DNA of 64,000 nucleotides from assembly GCA_033763835.1 (NCBI GenBank), contig JANRJS010000037.1, positions 62,001-126,000 of the forward strand, given 5' to 3'. This DNA is from JAPKYZ01 sp033763835. GTDB taxonomy: Bacteria > Acidobacteriota > Terriglobia > Bryobacterales > Bryobacteraceae. The first letter of the stretch is position 1. The number at the start of each line of letters is the position of its first letter. The position numbers and the translations under genes are program-made. The notes beneath the pieces were generated by a model that saw only the letters and a list, made by a program, of their open reading frames with translations, was not told the DNA's origin and did not search any database. This document shows positions 17,696-25,904 of this stretch, piece after piece.

Positions 17696-18436
17696 CTAAC
17701 CTCCGAACATGCGGAACAGTCGCGTCAGCGGATCGTAAAAGCGGTCGACCACCCGCTCCTTCAGCGGAATGATCGCGTTGTCGGTGATCTTGATTTCCTC
17801 GGGACACACCGTCGTGCAGCATTTGGTGATGTTGCAATACCCGATGCCGTCGCGCCGCTTCAAATCGCCCAACCGATCCGCGGTGTCGAGCGGATGCATT
17901 TCGAGCGCCGCGTTGTAAACGAAAAATCGCGGACCGATAAACTCGTCGTGCTTGTGATGATCGCGGAGCACGTGGCAGACGTCCTGACACAAGTAACACT
18001 CGATGCACTTGCGAAATTCCTGCACGCGATCGGCGTCCACTTGTTCCATCCGCCATGTGCCGTCGGCGGCGTCCGGCTTGCGTGGCGCGAAACGCAGAAT
18101 CTTCTTCTTGACCTCGTAGTTCCAACTAACGTCGGTGACGAGATCGCGGAGATGAGGAAACGCTTGCATCGGCTCAACCGTCACCGGACGGTCGAGCGGA
18201 ATCTGGTTCAGCCGCGTCATGCACATCAATCGTGGCTTGCCGTTAATCTCCGCCGAGCACGATCCGCACTTCCCCGCCTTGCAATTCCACCGCGCCGCGA
18301 GATCGGGAGCGTGCGACGCCTGAATCTGATGCACCGCGTCGAGCACCACCATGCCCGGCGATACTTCGGTGGAATAATCGCGAAACTCGCCCTTGCCGCG
18401 ATCGCCGCGCCAAATGCGGAAGGTAGCCTGACTCAC
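17696..18436 (-). CDS. Succinate dehydrogenase/fumarate reductase iron-sulfur subunit (set 1)
   Basis: 246-residue subunit carrying electrons from the flavoprotein to the membrane anchor. Cluster ligands are complete: C52, C57, C60 and C72 for [2Fe-2S] (CKAGKCGSC and the later C); C144, C147, C150 and C154 in CIECYLCQDVC; and C201, C206/C207 and C211 in CNITKCCTTVC. It differs clearly from the second iron-sulfur subunit at 21105-21878. The GTG start at 18436 overlaps the flavoprotein stop by four bases. Together with the 261-residue anchor it resembles the mycobacterial Sdh1 type. Confidence 0.9.
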   Translation of the reverse strand: MSQATFRIWRGDRGKGEFRDYSTEVSPGMVVLDAVHQIQASHAPDLAARWNCKAGKCGSCSAEINGKPRLMCMTRLNQIPLDRPVTVEPMQAFPHLRDLVTDVSWNYEVKKKILRFAPRKPDAADGTWRMEQVDADRVQEFRKCIECYLCQDVCHVLRDHHKHDEFIGPRFFVYNAALEMHPLDTADRLGDLKRRDGIGYCNITKCCTTVCPEEIKITDNAIIPLKERVVDRFYDPLTRLFRMFGG

Positions 18437-20259
18437 TTCATCTCCTCGATAATGGCCGCTTGCTCGCCGGTCAACGGCACGATGGGAACGCGTTCCACTT
18501 TCATCGATCCGTCAGCCGCCTTCCTCACCGCGATATTGTACTTGCCCCAATCGGAATCTTTGCCCGGGAAATCGTCGCGGTAGTGCGCGCCGCGACTCTC
18601 TTTTCGCAACAATGCCGCCCGGGCGATCGCTTCCGACACCGTCAGTAAGTTATCTAAGTCGAGCGAAGTGTGCCATCCGGGATTGTATTCCCGATTGCCG
18701 GGAATGTACGCCGACTTCGCCTTCTCGCGCAACGCGCCCACTTCCTCGACCGCGCGCGCCATTTCGGCCTCCAGGCGCACGATGCCCACCAGGTCCTGCA
18801 TCGTGCCTTGCAACGAATGCTGAATCTCGTATGGATTCGCTCCGCTCGAACGTTCGAACGGCGCGAGCGCCATCCGCGACGCTTCGTCGATCTGCGCGGA
18901 ATCGGCGGCGGGCATCCCGTTCGACTTCGCATACTCCGCCGCATGTTCGCCCGCGCGCTTGCCAAACACGAGTAAATCGGAGAGCGAATTTCCGCCCAAC
19001 CGATTCGCGCCGTGCAATCCCGCCGCGCACTCGCCCGCCGCGAACAATCCCGGAACCTCGGACATCTGCGTGGCCGGGTCCACCTTCACGCCGCCCATCA
19101 TGTAGTGCGTGGTCGGCCCCACTTCCATCGGCTCCGCCGTAATGTCCAGATCGGCGAGTTGCTTGAACTGGTGATACATACTCGGCAGCTTCTTCTTGAT
19201 GTGCTCCGCCGAGTTCGGAATATGCTCCTTGATCCAGGCGATATCGAGGAACACGCCGCCATGCGGACTTCCCCGCCCTTCCCGAACTTCGCGCTGAATG
19301 CACCGCGCTACGTGATCGCGCGTGAGTAGCTCCGGGGGCCGCCGAGCGTTCTTATCGCCTTGCGTGTACCGCCAGCCTTCTTCCGGATTGTCGGCGGTTT
19401 GCGACTTATAGTTATCCGGAATATCGTCGAACATGAAGCGGCGGCCGTCTTTGTTCTTGAGCACCCCACCCTCGCCACGCACGCCTTCAGTGACGAGAAT
19501 TCCGCGCACACTCGGCGGCCACACCATGCCCGTCGGGTGGAACTGCACGAACTCCATGTCGAGCAGCGTCGCCCCGGCGTGATAAGCCAGCGCGTGTCCG
19601 TCGCCGGTGTACTCCCAACTATTCGACGTAATGCGGAACGCGCGGCCCACGCCGCCCGCCGCGAGCACGACCGCCTTGGCGCGAAACACCTTGAAGCGGC
19701 CGCGCTCACGGTCGTAGGCGAGCGCTCCGGCGATGCGATCCGCCGACTTGAGCAGGGTCAGCACCGTCATCTCCATGTGGAAGTCGATGCCTTGGTGAAT
19801 CCCGTGATCCTGCAGAGTGCGGATCATCTCGAGACCCGTGCGGTCGCCCACATGCGCGAGTCGCGGATACTTGTGGCCGCCGAAGTTGCGTTGCAAGATG
19901 CGGCCGTCTTTCGTACGGTCGAACAACGCGCCCCAGGCCTCCAGTTCGCGCACCCGCGCCGGAGCCTCCTGCGCGTGATACTGCGCCATGTGCGGATTGT
20001 TCAGGTACTGCCCGCCGCGCATCGTGTCGGCGAAATGGACGCGCCAATTATCGCGATCGTCCACGTGCCCCATCGCCGCCGCCACACCGCCTTCGGCCAT
20101 CACGGTGTGCGCTTTGCCGAGCAGCGACTTCGACAGCACCGCCACTTTAACGCCCCCCGCCGACGCCTCAACGGCCGCGCGCAAACCCGCACCGCCCGCG
20201 CCGACGACGAGCACGTCGTGCTGGTGTGTATCGAAATGGTGTGTCTCGAAATCCGCCAC
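18433..20259 (-). CDS. Succinate dehydrogenase/fumarate reductase flavoprotein subunit (set 1)
   Basis: 608-residue FAD-binding subunit. The dinucleotide fold is VLVVGAGGAGLRAAVEA; KAHTVMAEGG carries the histidine expected to bind FAD covalently; FHPTGM and the active-site HGANRLGGNSLSDLLVFG follow. The C-terminal helical domain ends with the conserved DDFPGKDS and YNIAVRK. GTG at 20259 is the start; the gene follows the anchor gene by one base and overlaps the iron-sulfur gene by four. The sequence resembles the long-form Sdh1 flavoprotein, different from the second set downstream. Confidence 0.93.
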   Translation of the reverse strand: MADFETHHFDTHQHDVLVVGAGGAGLRAAVEASAGGVKVAVLSKSLLGKAHTVMAEGGVAAAMGHVDDRDNWRVHFADTMRGGQYLNNPHMAQYHAQEAPARVRELEAWGALFDRTKDGRILQRNFGGHKYPRLAHVGDRTGLEMIRTLQDHGIHQGIDFHMEMTVLTLLKSADRIAGALAYDRERGRFKVFRAKAVVLAAGGVGRAFRITSNSWEYTGDGHALAYHAGATLLDMEFVQFHPTGMVWPPSVRGILVTEGVRGEGGVLKNKDGRRFMFDDIPDNYKSQTADNPEEGWRYTQGDKNARRPPELLTRDHVARCIQREVREGRGSPHGGVFLDIAWIKEHIPNSAEHIKKKLPSMYHQFKQLADLDITAEPMEVGPTTHYMMGGVKVDPATQMSEVPGLFAAGECAAGLHGANRLGGNSLSDLLVFGKRAGEHAAEYAKSNGMPAADSAQIDEASRMALAPFERSSGANPYEIQHSLQGTMQDLVGIVRLEAEMARAVEEVGALREKAKSAYIPGNREYNPGWHTSLDLDNLLTVSEAIARAALLRKESRGAHYRDDFPGKDSDWGKYNIAVRKAADGSMKVERVPIVPLTGEQAAIIEEMK

Positions 20260-20260
20260 G

Positions 20261-21046
20261 TTAGAGCAGCCTCCAATCGGTGAAGATTCCCATCGAGCAC
20301 ATCCGCACGTACACGTCGGAGAACATCACCGAGAAGAGGCTCGCCCAAGCCCATCGCATGTGGTTACGGTTTAGCGCGCTTACGCAGCCGTAAGCCGCCT
20401 GTCGCGCCGGTTTGCCGGATAACCGGTCGAGCAGTCCGCCCGCGAAATGCCGCATCGAGTGGCACCCAAACGTGTACCCGCCTAACAAGCACACGTTGAT
20501 GGTGAGCACCAAGCTACCGACGCCAATCCCGAAGCCGTCGTCGAAAAAGTAGCCCTTAATTGCGTCGGTTACCAAAAGCGTCCAGAAGATCACCGCGAGA
20601 TACAGAAAGTAGCGATGGATGTTTTGGATTAAAAGCGGAAACGTTTGTTCGCCGCAGTAGCTGGATCGAGGTTCGCCGACCGCGCAAGACGGCGGGTCCG
20701 CCCAAAACGCTTTGTAGTAAGCGCCGCGATAGTAATAGCAGGTAAATCGAAATCCGGCCGGCGCCCACAGAATCAGCAGCGCGGGCGAGAACGGAACCCA
20801 ATCCGGAATCCAGGCCGGTTTCGGCCCGAACCACGCGTGCGGAGAGTCGCCGAAAATTTCAGGCGAGTAGAACGGGGATAGATAGGGGCCGAAGGTGTAG
20901 TGCGCGCCTTGAAACGCCGCCCACGTCGCGTAGACGATGAAAGCGGACAAGCCGCAGAACACGGCCAAAGGCGTCACCCACCAGGAATCGGCGCGCGCGG
21001 TTTGGCCAAACCCGCGCCGCGTCAGCGGAACGTCGATGACGGACAT
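20261..21046 (-). CDS. Sdh1-type membrane anchor subunit, cysteine- and histidine-rich
   Basis: 261-residue integral membrane protein with about five hydrophobic segments (WWVTPLAVFCGLSAFIVYA; FSPALLILWAPAGF; FLYLAVIFWTLLVTDAI; SLVLTINVCLLGG; ASLFSVMFSDVYV). It lies directly before the flavoprotein gene and clearly plays the SdhC role, but is unlike the usual di-haem SdhC. It carries cysteines and histidines suited to metal binding, including C103, C121, C131, H144, C195, H196 and H200. This recalls the mycobacterial Sdh1 anchor, reported to hold a membrane-embedded Rieske-type [2Fe-2S] cluster. Assignment is from position and partial similarity. Confidence 0.78.
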   Translation of the reverse strand: MSVIDVPLTRRGFGQTARADSWWVTPLAVFCGLSAFIVYATWAAFQGAHYTFGPYLSPFYSPEIFGDSPHAWFGPKPAWIPDWVPFSPALLILWAPAGFRFTCYYYRGAYYKAFWADPPSCAVGEPRSSYCGEQTFPLLIQNIHRYFLYLAVIFWTLLVTDAIKGYFFDDGFGIGVGSLVLTINVCLLGGYTFGCHSMRHFAGGLLDRLSGKPARQAAYGCVSALNRNHMRWAWASLFSVMFSDVYVRMCSMGIFTDWRLL

Positions 21047-21104
21047 GAAGGTATGAGTTCTATCGAACCCAACCTTCGGTTGTCAACCGCGGGCGATTGT
21101 CAAC

Positions 21105-21878
21105 TTACGCGGCGGAGGCGGTTTCTGCAGGCGGACGTTCGGTCCAACTGGCCATGAGGAAATCACGGTTCAGCTTGGCGATCGTCTCCAAGCGGATTCC
21201 TTTGGGACAAGTCGCCTCGCACTCGCCGATGTTGGTGCAGTTGCCAAACCCTTCGAGATTCGCCTGCCGCACCATGCGTAACGCCCGCTCGCGCGATTCG
21301 GGAACGCCTTGCGGGAGATGGCCCAAATGGAAGATCTTCGCACCGGTGAACAATGCCGCCGCCGCGTTGGGGCACGACGCGACGCAGGCCCCGCAGCCGA
21401 TGCACGCCGCCGCGTCCATAGCCAAATCGGCGTCGAGCTTGCGCACGGGGATCGCGTTGCCGTCCGGAGCCGAGCCAGTCGAAACCGAGATATATCCGCC
21501 GGCCGCGATGATCCGGTCGAAGGCGCTCCGGTCTACCACCAAATCCTTCACCACCGGAAAGGCCGACGCCCGCCAGGGCTCGATCCACAATTCGTCGCCG
21601 TCGTGAAAATGGCGCATGTGCAGTTGGCACACGGTGGTGTTCTTGAACCCGCCATGCGCCACCCCGTCGATCATGAACCCGCACGACCCGCAAATGCCTT
21701 CGCGGCAATCGTGCTCGAACGCGATCGGATCCTGGCCCGCCGCGATCAGATCCTCGTTTACGACATCGAGCATTTCGAGAAACGACATATGCTCGCTCAC
21801 GTTCCGGGCCTCGTACCGCTCCATGCGGCCCGGCGAACTCGCGTTCTTTTGCCGCCAGACGTTGAGTGTCAGTTTCAT
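21105..21878 (-). CDS. sdhB: Succinate dehydrogenase/fumarate reductase iron-sulfur subunit (set 2, type B)
   Basis: 257-residue subunit of the non-classical type. Cluster ligands: C58, C63, C66 and C84 for [2Fe-2S] (CREGICGSCG and the later C); C159, C162, C165 and C169 in CIGCGACVASC; and C214, C220 and C224. The C-terminal QANLEGFGNCTNIGECEATC and PKGIRLETIAKLNRDF are like the Bacteroidetes/Chlorobi type. The ATG start follows the flavoprotein stop by 18 bases. It differs in length and detail from the iron-sulfur subunit of set 1, so these are not recent duplicates. Confidence 0.92.
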   Translation of the reverse strand: MKLTLNVWRQKNASSPGRMERYEARNVSEHMSFLEMLDVVNEDLIAAGQDPIAFEHDCREGICGSCGFMIDGVAHGGFKNTTVCQLHMRHFHDGDELWIEPWRASAFPVVKDLVVDRSAFDRIIAAGGYISVSTGSAPDGNAIPVRKLDADLAMDAAACIGCGACVASCPNAAAALFTGAKIFHLGHLPQGVPESRERALRMVRQANLEGFGNCTNIGECEATCPKGIRLETIAKLNRDFLMASWTERPPAETASAA

Positions 21879-21896
21879 AGGGATCGTTTCCGGAAG

Positions 21897-23810
21897 TTAC
21901 TTGTAACTGCGTTGCACCGGCTTCACGTACTCGAACGTAAGTTGCTCTTCTTCGCGCGCAGGGGGTTTGTCCGGGCCTTGGTACCGCCAGACCGCGACGT
22001 GGCTAAAGCGCTCGTCGTCGCGCTGCGCTTCGCCGTCGGGCGTCTGATACTCTTCGCGGAAGTGCCCGCCGCAGGATTCTTCGCGAATCCGCGCGTCGTG
22101 ACACATCAGTTCGCCCAACTCGAGAAAGTCCGCGACCCGGCCCGCGAGTTCGAGATTCTGATTCAGTTCGCCCGCTTCGCCCGAGACGTTTAGGTTCGAC
22201 CAAAACTCCTCGCGCAATTCGGCGATCCGCTCGGAGGCCCATTCGAGGCCTTGCGCGTTGCGCGCCATGCCACACTGATCCCACATCACTTTGCCGAGTT
22301 CGCGATGAAAACTCGCCGCCGTGCGCTTGCCTTTGATTTCCAGAAGCCGCGCGGTTTGCTCCTGGATGCCGCGCTTCGCCGCTTGGGCCTCGGGGTGGCT
22401 CTCGTCCACCTTCTCCAACTTGTTCGACGCCAGATAATCGCCGATCGTGTAGGGCACCACGAAGTAGCCGTCGGACAGTCCTTGCATGAGCGCCGAAGCG
22501 CCCAAGCGGTTCGCCCCATGATCCGAAAAGTTCGCTTCGCCCAAAACGAACAATCCGGGGATCGTAGACATCAGGTGATAGTCCACCCAAAGCCCGCCCA
22601 TCGTGTAGTGCACCGCCGGATAAATCCGCATCGGAACTTGGTACGGATTTTCGCCGGTGATCCGTTCGTAAATCTCGAACAGATTGCCGTAGCGCTCGGC
22701 GATCGTCTTCTCGCCTAACCGTGAAATCGAGTCCGCGAAATCCAGATACACACCGAGACCGCCCGGACCCACGCCGCGCCCCTCGTCGCACACGCGCTTC
22801 GCGGCGCGGCTCGCGATGTCGCGCGGAGACAGGTTGCCGAAGCTGGGATACATGCGCTCCAGGTAGTAGTCGCGCTCGGCTTCGGGGATTTGGTCCGGCG
22901 ACCGCGTATCGCCCTGTTTCTTCGGTACCCAAATTCGACCGTCGTTCCGCAGCGACTCCGACATCAGCGTCAGCTTCGATTGATAGTCGCCCGCCTGCGG
23001 AATGCACGTGGGGTGAATCTGCGTAAAACAAGGATTGCCGAACGCCGCGCCGCGCCGGTAAGCGCGCCAGATAGCCGTCGCATTCGATCCTTTGGCGTTC
23101 GTCGACAAATAAAAAACGTTGCCGTAGCCGCCGGTGGCGAGGATCACCGCGTCGGCCATATGGATGTCGATTTTTCCGGTGACCAAATTGCGCGTGACGA
23201 TCCCCCGCGCCTTGCCGTCGATCACGATCAGGTCGAGCATCTCGGTGCGCGGAAGCATCGCCACCTTACCCGCGTCGATCTGCCTCTCCAGCGCTTGATA
23301 GGCGCCAAGCAGCAACTGTTGACCCGTCTGGCCGCGCGCATAGAACGTGCGCGACACTTGCGCGCCGCCGAAGCTACGATTCGCGAGCGTTCCGCCGTAC
23401 TCCCGCGCGAAGGGTACGCCCTGTGCGACGCATTGATCGATGATCGACACCGAAACCTGCGCGAGGCGATAGACGTTCGATTCGCGCGCCCGGAAATCGC
23501 CGCCCTTTACTGTGTCGTAGAACAGGCGGAATACGGAATCGCCGTCGTTCTGATAGTTCTTCGCGGCGTTAATGCCTCCTTGCGCCGCGATCGAATGCGC
23601 CCGCCTTGGCGAGTCCTGAAAGCAGAGACATTTAACGTTGTAGCCCAGTTCACCGAGCGTCGCCGCCGCCGAAGCGCCAGCCAATCCGGAACCGACCACG
23701 AGGATATTGAATTTCCGCTTGTTCGCCGGATTCACCAACTTCAGTTCGAATTTTGTCTTATCCCAACGGCTCTCGATAGGACCCGAAGGAATGCGTGCGT
23801 TTAGACTCAT
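21897..23810 (-). CDS. sdhA: Succinate dehydrogenase/fumarate reductase flavoprotein subunit (set 2, type B)
   Basis: 637-residue FAD subunit. The N-terminal fold is NILVVGSGLAGASAAATLGE; RRAHSIAAQGGINAAK contains the flavin-attaching histidine; TRTFYARGQTGQQLL-like and the active-site DHGANRLGASALMQGLSDG are visible. The long C-terminal domain has REEYQTPDGEAQRDDERFSH with the conserved tyrosine-rich tail. ATG at 23810 was chosen since it overlaps the SdhC stop by four bases (ATGA); codons further upstream in the frame lie antisense-like inside the sdhC gene. Length agrees with the Bacteroidetes FrdA/SdhA type. Confidence 0.94.
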   Translation of the reverse strand: MSLNARIPSGPIESRWDKTKFELKLVNPANKRKFNILVVGSGLAGASAAATLGELGYNVKCLCFQDSPRRAHSIAAQGGINAAKNYQNDGDSVFRLFYDTVKGGDFRARESNVYRLAQVSVSIIDQCVAQGVPFAREYGGTLANRSFGGAQVSRTFYARGQTGQQLLLGAYQALERQIDAGKVAMLPRTEMLDLIVIDGKARGIVTRNLVTGKIDIHMADAVILATGGYGNVFYLSTNAKGSNATAIWRAYRRGAAFGNPCFTQIHPTCIPQAGDYQSKLTLMSESLRNDGRIWVPKKQGDTRSPDQIPEAERDYYLERMYPSFGNLSPRDIASRAAKRVCDEGRGVGPGGLGVYLDFADSISRLGEKTIAERYGNLFEIYERITGENPYQVPMRIYPAVHYTMGGLWVDYHLMSTIPGLFVLGEANFSDHGANRLGASALMQGLSDGYFVVPYTIGDYLASNKLEKVDESHPEAQAAKRGIQEQTARLLEIKGKRTAASFHRELGKVMWDQCGMARNAQGLEWASERIAELREEFWSNLNVSGEAGELNQNLELAGRVADFLELGELMCHDARIREESCGGHFREEYQTPDGEAQRDDERFSHVAVWRYQGPDKPPAREEEQLTFEYVKPVQRSYK

Positions 23811-24460
23811 CGAATAATTCCCAGTAGCACGGATAGGACGATCGACATGTTGCCGCCCGCCAAGAGAACGGCGATCGCGGCGGCGGCGGTCCGTAACGGC
23901 CCGCTGTATTTTGGATGACTGAATCCGAGGGTTTGGAACAAACTCCAGATACCATGCGATAGATGCGCCCAGAGCATCGCCATCGCGGCGAGATAAAACA
24001 CGGCGGTGGCGGGACGCGAGAAACTCCTCACTAAATTCGCGTGTACAGCGCCTTCTTCGTAACCCGGATTCACTACGCCCAGCGTCAGGTCGAGCAAGTG
24101 ATACACGATGAAGGCCAATAGAACCGGCCCGCTCCAGTACATGATGCGCGAGGCCCAGGTCGAAGTGGTCGCGACTTTCTTCGCGTAAGGTACCGGGCGC
24201 GCTTTTCGTTTCAGAGCCCACAATTGAAGAGCCGCGGCGATGTGAAGTCCGGCGAGGATAAGCAGTCCGGCGCGAGCGGCCCATAAGAGTGCGGGCAGTT
24301 CCCGCAATTTCCGCCCGTATTCGTCGAGAAAGCCCGGTCCTAAATAAACTTGCAGGTTGCCCGCCAGGTGAGCCACGACGAACAACCAGAGAAGAGCGCC
24401 GGTAACGGCCATAACGGTCTTCTTACCGTTCGCCGTCGAGTAGAAACTAAGCCCCAACAC
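23807..24460 (-). CDS. sdhC: Succinate dehydrogenase cytochrome b subunit (set 2, five-helix di-haem type)
   Basis: 217-residue membrane anchor of the type B family. Five membrane segments are visible, with histidines at positions expected to bind two b haems: H31 (VVAHLAGN), H73 (GLHIAAAL), H121 (VYHLLDL) and H166/H169 (WAHLSHGIW). The opening STANGKKTVMAVTGALLW and the end FQTLGFSHPKYSG are typical. It is the first gene of the sdhCAB operon, and the start is 61 bases after the SulP stop. The fused single anchor supports menaquinone as the likely electron partner. Confidence 0.92.
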   Translation of the reverse strand: MLGLSFYSTANGKKTVMAVTGALLWLFVVAHLAGNLQVYLGPGFLDEYGRKLRELPALLWAARAGLLILAGLHIAAALQLWALKRKARPVPYAKKVATTSTWASRIMYWSGPVLLAFIVYHLLDLTLGVVNPGYEEGAVHANLVRSFSRPATAVFYLAAMAMLWAHLSHGIWSLFQTLGFSHPKYSGPLRTAAAAIAVLLAGGNMSIVLSVLLGIIR

Positions 24461-24521
24461 TTCAGTCTGTCAGATTGATGCCCGCCCGGGCAACGATGGC
24501 GGAAGAAAACTCGGTAACGGG

Positions 24522-25793
24522 CTAGTCGTTCGCCTTGGCGGGCGATAACTGCGGCGCGGCATGCGCGGGACGGTAACGCTCGTAAAGCCATTGCAAGCCG
24601 TACATCGAGCAGCCGATGACCACGGCCGCGACGGCGTTTAACAGCAGCGTGGAGAGCGCCGTCGATAGGAATGCCGCCGCGTCCACGGGCCGCATTTTCG
24701 GCAGCCGCCGCCATGTTCCCCATTCGAGCAACAGAATGCCGACGTAAGCTGTTACTCCCGCGAGAGCCGGGATCGGGATGTGTGAAACGAATCCCGCGCC
24801 TAGGCTGAGACACGCGAACAGGAACACGCCGTGCATCAGGTTCGAGAGCCGCGAAACGCCGCCGCACCGGACGTTGGCGAGCGATCGCGCCGGAATACCC
24901 ACGCTCATGGGCGCACCGAAAATTCCGGCGCAGACATTGGCGATCCCATAGGCGCCGAGTTCGGCGTCGGCGTCCGCCGGTTTCATCGGGCGGTGCCGTC
25001 CGCGGAAATGCTCGACCACGCGGGACGTGATCAGCAGGTTGATCGACGCGACGAAGGCCAGCGCTAGCCCCGACGGCAGAACTTGATAGACATCCGCCGC
25101 GGACCAGGTGAATCCGGCGAAAGGCGGCAGCTCGAGGGGCAACGTCCCCACTTCCTTTTCGTGAAGCCCGAATAGGTAGCCCACGCCCACCGCGAAGATC
25201 ACGCCGAGCAGTGGCGCGGGAGCCTTGGGAGCTAACTTCGCCACCCCAAACGCCGCCAGAATCACCGCCGCGCCGTAGATCAGCGGCGACCAGCGCAATT
25301 CCGTAATGTGCGCCAACACTTCCGTGAGTTGGATGATGATCGCCGTCGCGCCCGTCACCGGGATGTTGAGTCCGAAGATGGTCTTCAGTTGCGAAATCAC
25401 CATCATCGCGCCAATCCCGCAGGAGAACCCGGAGACTACCGTCGGCGGAACCTTCGAGATATATCGCCCGAGCCGCAGAACGGAAAACGCCATCATAAAG
25501 ACGGCCGCGACCAGCGTCACTTTGGCCGCGCCGCCGATGCCCTGTTGCTTGACGGCGATCGCGAGAAACGGCACGGTGACCGTCGAGCAGCCGCCGATCA
25601 GGACGGGATTACGGCCTAAAAACGCCGTAATGGGAGCGGTAAGGAGAGAAGTGAAGAGACCGAGGACCGGCGGGAGACCCATCAGCGTGGCCATCGCCAA
25701 ACCGTAGGGTAGAGCGATCAGAGCGGCGATCAAGCCGCCGAAACAATCGCCGAAAAAATTTTTGAAGTTGTACTGCCGCAACTTCCGTATCAC
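24522..25793 (-). CDS. SulP-family anion transporter lacking a STAS domain
   Basis: 423-residue membrane transporter of the SulP/SLC26 family with 12 or so hydrophobic segments: GLIAALIALPYGLAMATLMG, GLFTSLLTAPITAFLGRNPV, LIGGCSTVTVPFLAIAVKQQ, VVSGFSCGIGAMMVISQLKT and PSGLALAFVASINLLITSRV. Substrates in the family include sulfate and bicarbonate. The protein ends a few residues after the last membrane segment (CSMYGLQWLYERYR), so the usual C-terminal STAS domain is absent rather than split off; no STAS frame follows. Start is GTG at 25793. Confidence 0.85.
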   Translation of the reverse strand: MIRKLRQYNFKNFFGDCFGGLIAALIALPYGLAMATLMGLPPVLGLFTSLLTAPITAFLGRNPVLIGGCSTVTVPFLAIAVKQQGIGGAAKVTLVAAVFMMAFSVLRLGRYISKVPPTVVSGFSCGIGAMMVISQLKTIFGLNIPVTGATAIIIQLTEVLAHITELRWSPLIYGAAVILAAFGVAKLAPKAPAPLLGVIFAVGVGYLFGLHEKEVGTLPLELPPFAGFTWSAADVYQVLPSGLALAFVASINLLITSRVVEHFRGRHRPMKPADADAELGAYGIANVCAGIFGAPMSVGIPARSLANVRCGGVSRLSNLMHGVFLFACLSLGAGFVSHIPIPALAGVTAYVGILLLEWGTWRRLPKMRPVDAAAFLSTALSTLLLNAVAAVVIGCSMYGLQWLYERYRPAHAAPQLSPAKAND

Positions 25794-25863
25794 CGGCCAC
25801 CCTCGCTGGAACTAGAAATCCAAGTGAAACTTCCAGTCCGGACAAGGGACTTTCAAATAGCAA

Positions 25864-25888
25864 GGGCGGACCGAACGAGGGCCCGCCC
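25864..25888 (-). terminator. Terminator-like hairpin after the aminotransferase gene
   Basis: GGGCGG (25864-25869) pairs with CCGCCC (25883-25888). Read on the minus strand the stem is followed by TTGCTATTTG, a moderately U-rich tail. It begins 16 bases after the stop of the Tat-exported aminotransferase gene. Confidence 0.55.
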
Positions 25889-25904
25889 ACTAGGATCCGA
25901 TAAA

